From NCBI GenBank assembly GCA_013396655.1, contig WBMV01001015.1, forward strand, positions 1,616,293-1,680,292: 64,000 nucleotides of DNA, read 5' to 3'. Shown here one piece after another: positions 1-12,400 of this stretch. Under the pieces are notes generated by a model. The model did not search any database. It worked only from the letters and a program-made list of their open reading frames with translations, and had not been told where the DNA came from. The DNA is from Campylorhamphus procurvoides (taxonomy: Eukaryota > Chordata > Aves > Passeriformes > Dendrocolaptidae). Numbering within the stretch: the stretch's first letter is position 1; the number at the start of each line of letters is the position of its first letter. A program made the position numbers and the translations under genes.

Positions 1-284
1 CTCAGGTTTTGTGTATTGTTTTAAACCATAAAACAATAAAACATTGTTTTAAAACCATTGTTTTAAACTTGTATGCTAAAAATAAGTGAGAACATTTCAT
101 TTCACAAGAGTGCAAAGTAATCTCTGTCTAACACATATCTTAATGCACCTCTTGTCCAAAAAGTTTGCAAAGTACCTTACTATTAGAACAGAGGAAAAAG
201 AGGCAGCATGGGGAAGAAGAACGGTACTTAATCCTAATATTAGAATTTAAACAAATAAATAAACAAAAAAAAGATGCAGTGTAC
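1..284 (-). other. UBR5 intron 37, 5' part
   Basis: Non-coding sequence following the exon 37 donor. It contains three copies of ATTGTTTTAAA (starting at 15, 43 and 57) and otherwise shows no feature. Confidence 0.85.
15..68. repeat. Short local repeat of ATTGTTTTAAA
   Basis: Three copies of an 11-bp AT-rich word lie within 54 bp, at 15-25, 43-53 and 57-67, spaced 28 and 14 bp. It is most likely a small slippage-derived repeat. Confidence 0.7.
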
Positions 285-416
285 CTGCTTCTGACCCAGC
301 AGTAGCTGCAGTGACAACACTTCTGCGCCCACTGGCATTGTCCTGGTTACTGTGGTTACTCTCACTGTCACTTTCAGTTTCAGCAGCAGCTAACAAATCC
401 AACTCCATATCACTGC
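285..416 (-). CDS. UBR5: UBR5 exon 37 (last exon seen)
   Basis: A 132-nt exon encoding [20 protein letters not shown] then [20 protein letters not shown], ending SEA, about residues 1,611-1,655. It has many acidic and casein-kinase-like Ser sites. It ends with G and a GTACAC donor; the gene continues beyond position 1 with the rest of the Ser-rich region, the MLLE domain and the HECT domain. Confidence 0.96.
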
Positions 417-3400
417 CTAGAAAAATATACAAAACATCCCATGTTTACGAAGAGAGTAAAACGGAATTACTGTAGTGACTTATGTAAGATATATCAAACA
501 AAAGATAAAACCTCCTCCTATAGCAGAAATTGGCCAATATGCAGGGAGGTCATAAAACCAGAGCAGAGACATTCAGCAACACTTACTTGTATTTTTCGGC
601 AATTAGCAACCCCCAGCCCTCTCACTCTGTATTGCACATACACATTCAACACACACAGTGAAAATAAAGACTTTAAGGATTCAGAATTAGTCACTCGAAC
701 CAAAAGACTCCACAAGTCTTCATATTAGGACAATTAACCCTATGCTGTTTGAAACTAGTATCTAAGGAATACCTGAGAACTTAAACCTAATTAAATATAA
801 AAGTTCTATTCCAGTTTAAGTTTTGAGCATGAAAGTTTCAATAAGATTTACTGTACTGTAAATGGGTTGACTGGAATCACAAAGCAGTCAAAAAGATAAT
901 TTTTTTTTAAACATACCTTTGGGCCATCTAATCCCAAACTAATACAAGACAAGTGATATTAATGTCAATCATTTTCATACCAAATTGATTAATTTAGTCT
1001 GCAAAATACTGAACCGTAATTTAATATTTTGTGATTGGTTTGAGAACTAGCTCACCACGATTCAGATGCCTCTTGAGAACACATCTACCACAGCAATGAT
1101 TATATCATCAGCCATACAAGAGCAGGGCTGTTTTTTTAGTTCTTCAAGTACTCTATGCCAACTTTTACAGTAGCAAATGCAAAAGACAAAATACATATTG
1201 CTAACCAAGAACATTGTATCATAAAAACGTTCCAGGACTTGTCTACTACAAGTTACCTATAATTTTATCTCCTTCTGTAAGACGTGTAGTCTGAAGCCCT
1301 TGGATTCTCTCTACTCATGCAAATCTCCCAAAGTTCTGTAACTGGTGACTTCAAAGATACCTTTACTTTTTGATATGTTTTCTCATTCAGGCAGTAATGT
1401 GCAAGATGTACATTATACATACCATCCTCATCATGCTCGTCATGCTGTCCTTCTGCTTCAGCATTTTCTTCACCATGTTCTTCCTGTTCATCATGATGGT
1501 CTTCTTCACCAGCCACCCCCTCCACCACTTCAACCTGGAAAGAGCATTGTAGTTTTAAGCTAAAGTATCTTCCATATCAGAGATAATCTACGTGTTTTCA
1601 GAAACAGTACAAAATTTGATTTAAAAACTAAGAAACAAAAATCGCATCTTAGAAAGACGACCTCAAAACTGAGCTGACGTGAACAAAAAAGTGAACTTAC
1701 AGCCACAGTAGTCGTACATGGCTGTATAGTCTACAGTGTTGCAAAGGAAAAAAAATCAGGTCCACAGATAAAACAGTCTGGAACATTAGATTTTAATGCT
1801 GAAAGGGTAAAACTGACTACAAAACCTAGAATTAGTTTCTAAATACCACTTTAAAAGATTCTCTAGCTCTCTAATAGAACCTATGTGAGAGCAGCCTTAT
1901 GCTGAAAGACTTTAAAACTTTTTTAACAGGGAGTTATAATAGAAATAAAACAGAAAACAACTGCAAAGCTCTATTAAAAAATACTTCCAGCAGGGCAGGA
2001 TTTCATGAGGTACTATTCAATGTCTTGTGCAAACCAGAGGTCTTGATGCATGGGTTTCTGGTTGGGATATTAAAGCAAACATGAATACGAAAAAGAAAAC
2101 TGACCTCTTCCACATCTGCTGAAACAATATCATCCTGTTCTTCATCCCTGCCACGAACTGGTTGTGACTGGCTGATTCGTCTTTGCTGAGGATTCCTTAT
2201 GATGTAAGATGACTGAGATTGACTAGAACTTTAAAAAAAAAAAAAAAGGAAGTATAAAAATGACAAAAAAGTAGATTTGGACCTCTAGATGTCACTTAAT
2301 GTAAAGCCAACAAAGACTCCAAAATTAAATCACTTTTAACAAGTCACTAAGAAGAATGAATAGTGGGCATTAACGAATTTTACCTGCTAGACTGGTCAGA
2401 TGATGGTCTGGGTGGCAGGGGCTCCACAGAAAATAGTTCTTCACTTCCCTGCATGGCATCTATACTAGTGCTAGCAAGAGTAAATGGTGCAGTAGGACGT
2501 GCAATTCCCATCCTGACTGGAATTATTAGAGATTCTGCTACATTGCACAACTCTTCAACAGCATAGGGCAATAATGCCTGGAATACACGTTTGCATTTTC
2601 CAATTGGCTGTGGAATAAAATTGCTAGGAGAAAAAATACAGAAAAATAAAGGTCAGGTGTGTCTTTTTTCCCATAAAATTTCATGGCAATATTATTTGTC
2701 TTGACTTTTGAGAAAAAAAATTATCTTTAACAGATACATACGTTTGTGTGCCTAGTAACAATACGCTATCAAAGATAGTTAAAATTATTTATCATTCAGT
2801 AATTCAAGACTAAGGCTTGATATCTAAATCTACTACTGACAACCAAGCATTGATTGTAATTTTAACTGTCAAAAAAAGCTACTTTCAAAAATTCCCAACA
2901 GAAAGGTTCAATATGAACATGTAAGTTTAACCAGTGTTGCATTAAAAAGCTATATGGCATACCACCAGATATTGTGCCATATTGAGGTTTGCTTCTTTTC
3001 ACATATGTCTGTTTACAGACGACAAATTAATTCAGATGTTTTTGCCTATTGTTGATCTGCATCAACTCATTTAATATGAGAATAAATATTTAAATAAAGA
3101 GAAAAGGCAAAAAAGACCACCACAATCAACACACACATCTCTACCACTTACTTTTTCTTTTTGGAGGAAGCCATTTCCACACTAAGAATGACAAACACTC
3201 TTGCCACAGAACGCAGAAATCTCATTGTAACAGCAATAGCTTCTTCTCTGCGTCCTGGCGTATACTTGTTTTGTAATTCCTTTACCAGAGTACCCAGCAA
3301 AGTATCTAAGAGCTAAAGAAACAGTTCATTACAACCCAGTTTAGAAGCATGAAACAAGACAGGTTAAGATTGCCCTTCAAAGGGCAATCACAGTCATAAC

Positions 3401-6400
3401 AGTAGAAATTCACAAAACCAAGACTAACTTGAAGTTAGCTCCAAATTAGTCCCCAAGATACAATATAATATCATATTATTCAGAAAATATATGTAAAACA
3501 CGGCTTGGAGTGCTTACCAAAATGTCTGCTGTACACTTGACAATAAGGCAGTGTGTAAAACAGTCCAAGCGAATAGTTCCACTTTGCTGATTAAGGTAAA
3601 CTTGCTCTTCAGGAAGAAGATGACCTATCCTACTGCTTGCACTAAGACTTGGAAAAAACAAAAAGAAAGGAAATAAATTTATGTAAGTCAGCAGGTCTCA
3701 AATATCAGATCAAACTTTACATTGACAGCTATATGTAAATACACACGGGTCTTTATTTTCCTGGGAGCCAAACATGATCATGGACTTCAGTGCATTCCAG
3801 TCCTGCAAAACTCGTTCCAAAGCAAGCTGGGCAAAACGAGGAGGTTCTAAATCATGATCAGGCATATCAGAATCTAAAAAGACAAAAAAGGAGGCAATAT
3901 AAGAAAGAGGTACTCAAATATGGAAGTTGCCATGTATTACACTGAAACAACTCTTACCTTCAGGATTTGCAGTTTTACGATTACGATCTTCCCTAATTCT
4001 AGGTGGTCGGTACTGGCAATGTTCTACAGTTTGCCTGGCAACTGTCTGAACTAAAAACAACAGCAGATGTTCTCCCCTGCAATGAAAAAATTATTAATGG
4101 AAGTATGATATACCATATTCTTAAAAAGAATAAAAAAACTTCTGCACTAGTCATTGCAAATTTGAACTTGCCTGCTATTTGGCATGGTAACAAGATTTGT
4201 GGTGGTAAGCAGGCGGTAAAGGAGATCAAGGCGAGCAGACTTTTGTCCAGCAATTAGTGTTTTACACTTGCACTTTTCCCAGCAATCACAGTAGGCTGTT
4301 GGAGATGTTCGTTTGAGCCTACAAGAAATAGAAAAGGTGAGGTGCAACACTGTTCAGTAATATACCAGTCTTCTCTAACCAAGCTGAGGGGGGTTAAGTG
4401 TACACATTAAGATTCCTGATGAAGTATTTTGTTTCTTACAGTAGAAAGATGTTAAACCTACCTTAAAGAAGAAATAGAGCTTATATTCTGCAAAACTTGA
4501 CATTTGATATTCATGTTTCTTACACTCATTTTAAGAGGGCATCTTCACTACAGAGCTTTTCATAGTGCCTTAGTAAACTCATCCAAGATCATTTATTCTT
4601 CTCTAAAATAGCCTCCACCCAAGAAAATTAAGTTGTAAATATTCATGACATGCAGTAAAATCTCAGTTACTATTACAGTGCTGAGAATATCTTTATAATT
4701 GTATCTGTTAGCTTATTATAGCTGGGATATTAATGTTGTAAGATTCACAGCCTGTAACAGCAGCACAAAACATCTGCAGCTTCAGAGCTTTAGGTCAGGT
4801 TGATCTGAGACTTCTTGATGGCTTGCTCATTTTTCCCTTTATTAGAGTTATCTTAAGAGATTAGCATGCTACTTCTTTTAGGCAGTTCACAAGAATGATC
4901 TGACATCAGGATTCACTAGATCCAGAAAACTCCTGAGGGCATCCAAAATAAAAACATGGTATTATTTAGATATATTATTCTTAGAATATTAGGCACTTTG
5001 AGGGTATCAGAATTACTCATTTAGTCTAAATTCTATGAACTGAAAAGTACAAAACTGCTTCAGGTTACTCTTTTAATTCTGACCCATAAAATAATTCTTA
5101 CAGAGTAGAATGAAAAGAAGGTATTTCAAGTATTTTATTAATCTTCTTTGTCTAAGACAGGAACACTTTGAACAAGGAAAAAACTTATTAACTATCAGTA
5201 AACAAAGGAAACAACAAAATATTGATTTAATTATAAGAAACAGAACACAATACTTACTTGCAGTCATGTCCTTTGTGACAGACCCTTGCACATTCTGTGC
5301 AACAACAAAGCGATTCCAATAGGCCACATGTTCGGCATTCAAATATATCCTAAAAAACAATTACCAAAAATATTATGCATCATTTTCTCCCTACTGCACT
5401 TGCAATCTTACAGTATTTCAGGTTACAATAACATTGCACTGGTTCAAACTGATGCCTTGACTTAGAAGTAAGTCAGTTCTAGAAAGAGAAACTATGTTCT
5501 ATTTAGAATGTTCAGTGTTTTCAAAGAGCTATGTCCGTTCAACTTCTTGCCAAAGTTAAGCCGAGGAAAAGCCACACCCATTAATAGCCCTGTTCAGAGG
5601 AATACAGTGAGTATTGAGAGTACAAAGCAATTCAGGGAGGTAGTAACTATGCCAGATGTAAAAGTTACAGCAATTCAAACAATGCAATTAATAATTTAAA
5701 AATCCCATTAGTAGACTAACACAACACATGGCTGAAACATATTCCTATTTACTTAAAAAGGAAAAAAAAAAACCAAGCTTACTTGGTTAATATGTTCTGC
5801 ACCAGTCCAGGTAAAACTGCATGTGTCATTACAACACAAAACATACAAAGGAGAGTCATCTGGGTTGGTACCAGAAGGACAAACCATTCCCATGAACACG
5901 TCATCTTCTTTTTCGCTGGAAGTTGCTTCAGCTAAAACAATCAGTGTAACACCAGTGTTAAAAACAACCCCCCAAAAATAACCAAAACCTACCCATAGAA
6001 TCCATATCTAACAAATGTTTGCCATTACAAAATCTCATGCAGAACTAGAACTTTGAATAAAACCTCTGTTGGAGTTGTTTGAGAAAACTTTCTGCTTGTC
6101 ACATTATTTCTTATAGAAGCTGCTGCAAATTCCCAGCTGAAAAATACAACCATCAACTCTTCCCTGGTTTTAAATTCACTGATACTTTAGTCAATTTAAT
6201 AAATTCAGTGGACCGTGATTTTGAAGGATTATGGACAATACTCTTAAAAGGAATGTCTTTGTCCCACGCACAGTCCTACAGAACTGTGGCGCAACAATGT
6301 TGTATCTGCTTAAGTTTCTCCCTAAGTTCAATTTCAGGTATTTTTCTTAATCAAATACCAACATTGAAAAATAGTCACAAAATGTTAGTTTGTATGTAAA

Positions 6401-9400
6401 TCTTTTCAGGAGCAGGATCTAGCTTGGCATACTGTTTTATCATATCAGGTTTTTTTAAATTCAAAGAAAGAAGTTCTAGGTGATACCTTTGTGCTACCTT
6501 AATCCACTGGGTTGAAAAGCAATGAAATGCTGAAAAGTCTAAAAAGAACACAAAAGCAATAATATTCATAGAAATCTGTTGTAATATACACACTAAAGAG
6601 GAAGATACTCCAGAGAAGCAAGATTTTCAAAACATCCGTACAATGTTAACAATGACTGCATAAGTGTTAAAATTTAGAAGGAAACTAGTAATTACTGAAA
6701 CTGTTGTACCTTTAGCAATTTTCTGTGCAGTTTCTAGAATTGTAATTGCAGCAGGATACGCTCGGCCGCTAACTGCTGACATAAATGGTGTCATGCCTCT
6801 TGCATCCCTAGGGGGAAAAAAACAACGAACAAGTTAAAATTCTGATTTTTTTTTTTGTTATAACAGGCAATGTAGGACACAAGTACATAAAATTTAGCAC
6901 TGCTAATCTTGTGCAAACAGAAAAGCCAGAGAGTGAATAAGCACTCTTATTTGTTTTACTTCTGTGAAACAGACATACTTTTAAAGGATGGCAGGACACA
7001 AATATGGCTGATAATCTTTCTGCATTTTAACTAATAGTCTTTTAAATAACCTTTCTAAAAGGCTTCTAAATAATAAATTTCAGGCTATAAAACATTACAA
7101 AGGATAGCGAGATTTCATACAAAAATTCTTACTTAGCTGACAGCAATTCTCGTAGATAAGGTTGTAGAACAACACTATCGCATAGCAATTTCAGTATGAA
7201 ATGAGCATTTGCCTTCCGATCCTTTGATTCCACCACAGAGGGTTCAGTAGAAGGACCTGTAATGAGAAAATAAATTGCAGAGAAACCGTTTTTCCTCAAA
7301 AAATGACCACCTGTTAAAAGTAAATAATTCAATGATTCACTGGGATGATTAATTAGTAGCTTGACTATTCAGTGGTTTCAGCAGTACTTCACTGAAGTAC
7401 TGTAAATTTCAGTTCCAAATTACATTCTGAAATACAGAGAGCAATCCCAATTTCATACTGATTACAACAGCTTTACATATTTTTCATTCCCCAGGTAAAT
7501 ATAATTTTCACATAAAGCATAGCACGGTGCTTCATTTACTTTCTGCACACTTGTGAAATTCTGCTTCAATCCAATCTTCATCTGATAACAGGCATTTTCA
7601 TATGCAGAAAGTCTGTGCAAGCAAAGACAGCTTTTGAGATTATTTTCCTTCTAAAGCATAATCAAATAAGCAGTATGTCCTCACCTGGTATTGTGGAGGT
7701 GCTAGGTCCTTGGCCGGTGCCAGTCGCTGCTGTGGTAAGAGATCCCACAGCGGGGGCCAGGATAAAATCAATGTCACCATCTTTCAGTAAACAGAATAGC
7801 AGGATGTATATCAATACATAAAAACATCCCTAACAACATGCTCTTGCTGCAATGTCTAACACACTGCAAGCTTTCTGTATTTATCTGGTACTCTTTCCTA
7901 CAAACGGCCACATTCCTAGATCAGTAATGTAACTCAGCATTACAAAGTGCACTTCCCAGAAGTCTGACACCAGCGTTAGAAAGACACATACTGGATTTGA
8001 AAACAGGTGTTAAGTCTTCAGAAAACTCTTAAAGTTACCTCAATGACCTCTTGGTACCTCAATGGCATTAGACAGATTTCAGCATGAGACTAATGTAAGT
8101 TATTCACCTTAAATGCCATCGGTTCCTTTATCAAATCTCTCCTTCTACAGTATAATGTGATACATGAGCAGACTTACCTGGATCCATTGCAGGAGGATCT
8201 GGAACCCAGCTGGGAGGAGCAATTGGTGGAGAAACCGGATCCTGGTGATCACTTGATGAAGCACCAGCTTCATGTCTGCCCAGTCCAGCAGCTCTCAAGG
8301 ATCTTCTCATCATTTCCCTTAATCTCAAACTGAATAAAAAACCAAGGCAAAAATATCCTCATTTTCATTTATGATTAGAACATTTTAAAACAGAATTTCA
8401 CACTGGGAAAGGAAACCAAACTCTGCTTATCTCCATTTTATTTCAGAATAAAGAACAACCCAAGGGGTATTTTTCCCTACCATGTTCCATCTTGTTGCAC
8501 CAGAATATAACAGCCTTGAAAAAAGAGTCAGCCAGCAATATATCAAGACAGATTTGAGGCCAGACTGCAACCCTAGTCACCACAGCACTGCCTCTTGCAG
8601 GCAGCAGCTGATGGGCATTATCACCACTGTCTGACATTCCTTTAACCCCAAGCTCATTGCCAGAGGTGTTAAGCTTGTGCAAAGATTTGCTCTTGTTGCT
8701 ACTACTTTTTGAAATCTAACTACAAGAGGTTAATGAAAGAATAAAACTAGAGCTCTAGTTTGGTGCTTGAAGAGGTGAACTACTTCAGGCTAACCACACA
8801 GCCCATTCTTAAACCATACTAAAGGAAAGAAGCAGTAACAGATTGGTAAATAATATGGAAATTAACATACAGAAAAGAAAATATTACTATTTACCTTCTG
8901 CTGCTTGATGATCCTGCCCTATTTCCTGGGCCGTTACTTGACACAACAGAGATTGCGTTTGCAATAGCTTCCACAGCTGAGAGCCTTTCAGCAAATGTAT
9001 TCCTTTCAGAGCGCTCTGCTTCTGAAAGAGTAAGAAAAGTGTCAGTGCTAAAATTTCCCTTGGGAAAACTATAAGAAAGGAGTATAAAATATGAAATGTC
9101 ACTAGTCAGAAAATGTTCCCTGCATTTTTATTTTTTTATTTTGAAATTTAGAGAGACAGAGTAGGTTTTTATTTTAGATGAGCTGAACTATTGATTCTGA
9201 CTGGTTTGGTTTCTAAAAGGCTATCCAGGAAGTAAATTCAAGGCAAGTACAAGCTTTCAGTTTTAAGTATCAAGAGACAAGGATCTATGTAGCTCATTGC
9301 AGTCACTTGCTGAGTCAAGGCTTCAAAAGCAATGACAACAAAACAAAACAAACACCCACCCACACACAAAAAAAAAAAAAAAAACAGAAAAAAACAAAAC

Positions 9401-12400
9401 ACCAAAAAACCCCAGACCACCACTAGAAAAACAAACAAACCACACTTCATAATGAGCATCCATGAACAACAATGCAAAGCTGTAAGCTTGTAAGATACAC
9501 AGTCTACATGTGAACATGCTTAGGAAAACTGTGTTATGAGTATAATAAGGCAGCACAAACAGTTTGCACCAGAAAGAATGAGCATTTCTCCTAACATCTA
9601 CAACCCTGAGCAGTGTAACACCTAAAGGTTCTATTCATAACAAGGACTGAATTGTGTCAAGTGTGACACAGAAAAAACAAAGCTTCATCGTACAGTTACA
9701 ACTTGAAGCAGCCACCTTATTCAAAGCCCTAATGTAGATTTATTTATCTGCAAGATAAATACACAGATAAAGCAGTAAACTCAGCTCTACAAGGTCCGCA
9801 CAGAGTAACAGTCACTGCTTCTTTAGGAACTACTGACAATTAAAGATTGCATAACCACTACACAGCAAATTACGAATCACTAGCACCATGGATCCAGAAA
9901 GAACTGAAAGTCACTTTCAGCACAACTCAGGCCAATTTTCCTTTCAGTGGAGTGGAAGACAAGTTTTAGTACAAATTAGAGGGAAAAGGTGTATTTCTGA
10001 ATACAGAAAAATATTTTCTTTAAGTGACTCTGCTCGTTCTTTCAGGACACGTCTCAAAGTTGCTACTTACAGACTTTACCAACTGACAGTCATCTTCTAC
10101 ACTTATTTTCACACTATCAATATTAAGATCTGGATGATTCCTTTTTTTTTTTTGAACAGGAAAGTGCTATTAATACCTTTCATTCAAAGAATGAAGGAGT
10201 AAGGTGTTTGTCAGCTATGTTTATTCTTTAGATCTTTCTACTCATCGCAGTCTGAACTAACAAAGATCTTAGGTTTTGCTTCTTCACAAGCATATGCAAG
10301 CTTCTTTGACAAAAATCACCTACTACCCACAGCAGGTGACTACTAAGCACTTAGCAGAATACTACTCTTGGGCCCCTAGCTCTATACAAGTAGACCTGTA
10401 GCTGAAAATTAATTGCCATTGTATTTGCGCCATATTCCTTTCTCAGATCCACAAGTTCTCTTAACTCATGACCTATCATTTAGTATTTCTGGACCCCCTC
10501 ACACAGGGAGTCACAGCTCTTGAGAATGATCCTCCAGCAATACAACCATCTCTGCAACAGGTTTCACCTGTTCTGGCAAACTGTAACTGAATTTTTGCTG
10601 CTCCACTTATGAAGTCAATGTTCATTTCTGGAGACCCATCAATTGTAAATGCTTTGGATCTAATGGTAATTTGTTGTTCTGTCAGCTAATGGAATCTGTC
10701 CCAATTCTCTATGCAAAACCCCTCAGTTTTTATGTGTTCAGTGATGTCAGCTGAAATTCGTATCGTAACTCTAATGATTTCACATGCTTTAGCCATTTTT
10801 TGGACATGTTTTTTCCAAGATCCTTCCTATTGGCTGAGGAGACTTATGAGACTGAGGAGGTATCAAATCATGGAACCAGAGCAGCCTTCCCCCAGCTTTG
10901 TAGATCTGGGGCCACTTTTCCTGCAATTCATATATCCAGCATCACAGGAGCTACGGCAAAACTAGGCACAGGATCTAAGAGAAACGAAAAAAGAGCTTAT
11001 CCCTGACCTTACTGTTTCCTTTCGGGCACTTGGGAGGAATCTGTATGAAGAGCGAAAAATCTCAGGCAGGTACTAGCTGGGAAGGGGCACTATGTTCTGA
11101 AATTGTTAAGAAGCATCATATCTGTAGTCTGGAATTGAAACCTTTACTCATAAATCAAACTTCTTTTACGGTTTAAGAGAAGGCTGTATGACTCACAGAC
11201 AGTAACATTAGTCACCACTGCCCTCCAGATGATGCACAAGAAATAAGCTTGCCCTAATACCCATCACTAATAGTTACAGTGACCCGAATCTAGAGATATG
11301 AATCCCCTTCAGAACAAGTTTTATGAGGGGAAAGAGAGAGGCAGAGGAGTGTTACAAGTCTATCAGGTTTGTGTCTTTCATTTTTCAGAAAGTTAAATTA
11401 CATCCAAATGAAGTTACTGTAAAAAATGTCAAGGTTGCAAAGACAAGCACTCAGACAATTAGGAAAAGTCAGACTAAGTTTGCCTATGCATCCTTATTTC
11501 AGATTCCTTGTGTGCTTACAGTAAACCAATCTTCAGTTAGACAGTTGGGTTTTGTTTATTTTGGGTTGTTTTTTTGGTTTGGATTTTTTTGTCATCCCAC
11601 CCACCCTGCCCCCAGCAACAAGACCCCTGCCTCAATCAGTGCACAGGATGGACGACACTAAAGATGACGGGTTGCACAAGGAGCAAGCTGTTTATACCTT
11701 CTTTGCTGCAACATTTGGAAAGTGTGTAGTAAGGCAGCAACAGCTTGACAAGGGGAGGGAGAAACATTGTCTTACGTTTAATGCCACTGAACGTCACTTT
11801 GGAGAACTGAAACCTATTTCTGCCACATCTAACAGTACACAGAACTTTGAGAAACAAGTTTTTACAGATGATAATAGTACATTTTACTTACTTCTGGACA
11901 CCTAAAAGGTGCCTGACTCACAGAAACAATTAACATTCACGGATCAACTAACACTACTATCATCCAGCTCTAGAATAAAGTGTTTTGAAATTACAGCTGT
12001 TCAAAAAAATGAGATCAGGCCCTAGACTTCTCAAACAGAGCCCTCAAAATTAGTTCATACTTTGAATACAGAAAAACTTCAAGCAAGAGATGAGAAAGCT
12101 GCAGCATTACCCCCATTCTATAAATAGGGATATGACGAACAAGTAAGGTCTATAAATGACTAAAATTCAATGACAGCACCATACAAAAATCCCACAAGGA
12201 AGTTCATTCATTATTCAGTGCAGGGTTTGTATGGTGTGCAATAGTAAGGAATGGGGCCACACACTGAATGATGAGGATAAAAAGAAATATTGAATAGCTA
12301 CCCATTCGGTGAGCACCGTCCATCTTGTGCACTGAATGAGGTAGTCCTGTGGAAAAAATAGTATGACGGTGTAATTAAAGACCATTTCACAACGCATACC

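Larger units (their letters stand above)
6808..8894 (-). other. UBR5 introns 25, 24, 23 and 22 (around exons 25-23)
   Basis: Four short introns (6,808-7,132; 7,257-7,684; 7,781-8,177; 8,330-8,894) with canonical ends. No repeats or RNA genes recognised. Confidence 0.88.

Noticed and set aside
1345..1563. Plus-strand frames rich in His, Phe and Met
   Set aside because: They are antisense to the acidic exon 36; the skewed codons of that exon leave few stops on the other strand.
11323..11905. Overlapping plus-strand frames of 112 and 117 codons in intron 21
   Set aside because: Part of the translation comes from a low-complexity T/G and C-rich patch. The two frames contradict each other and neither resembles a family.
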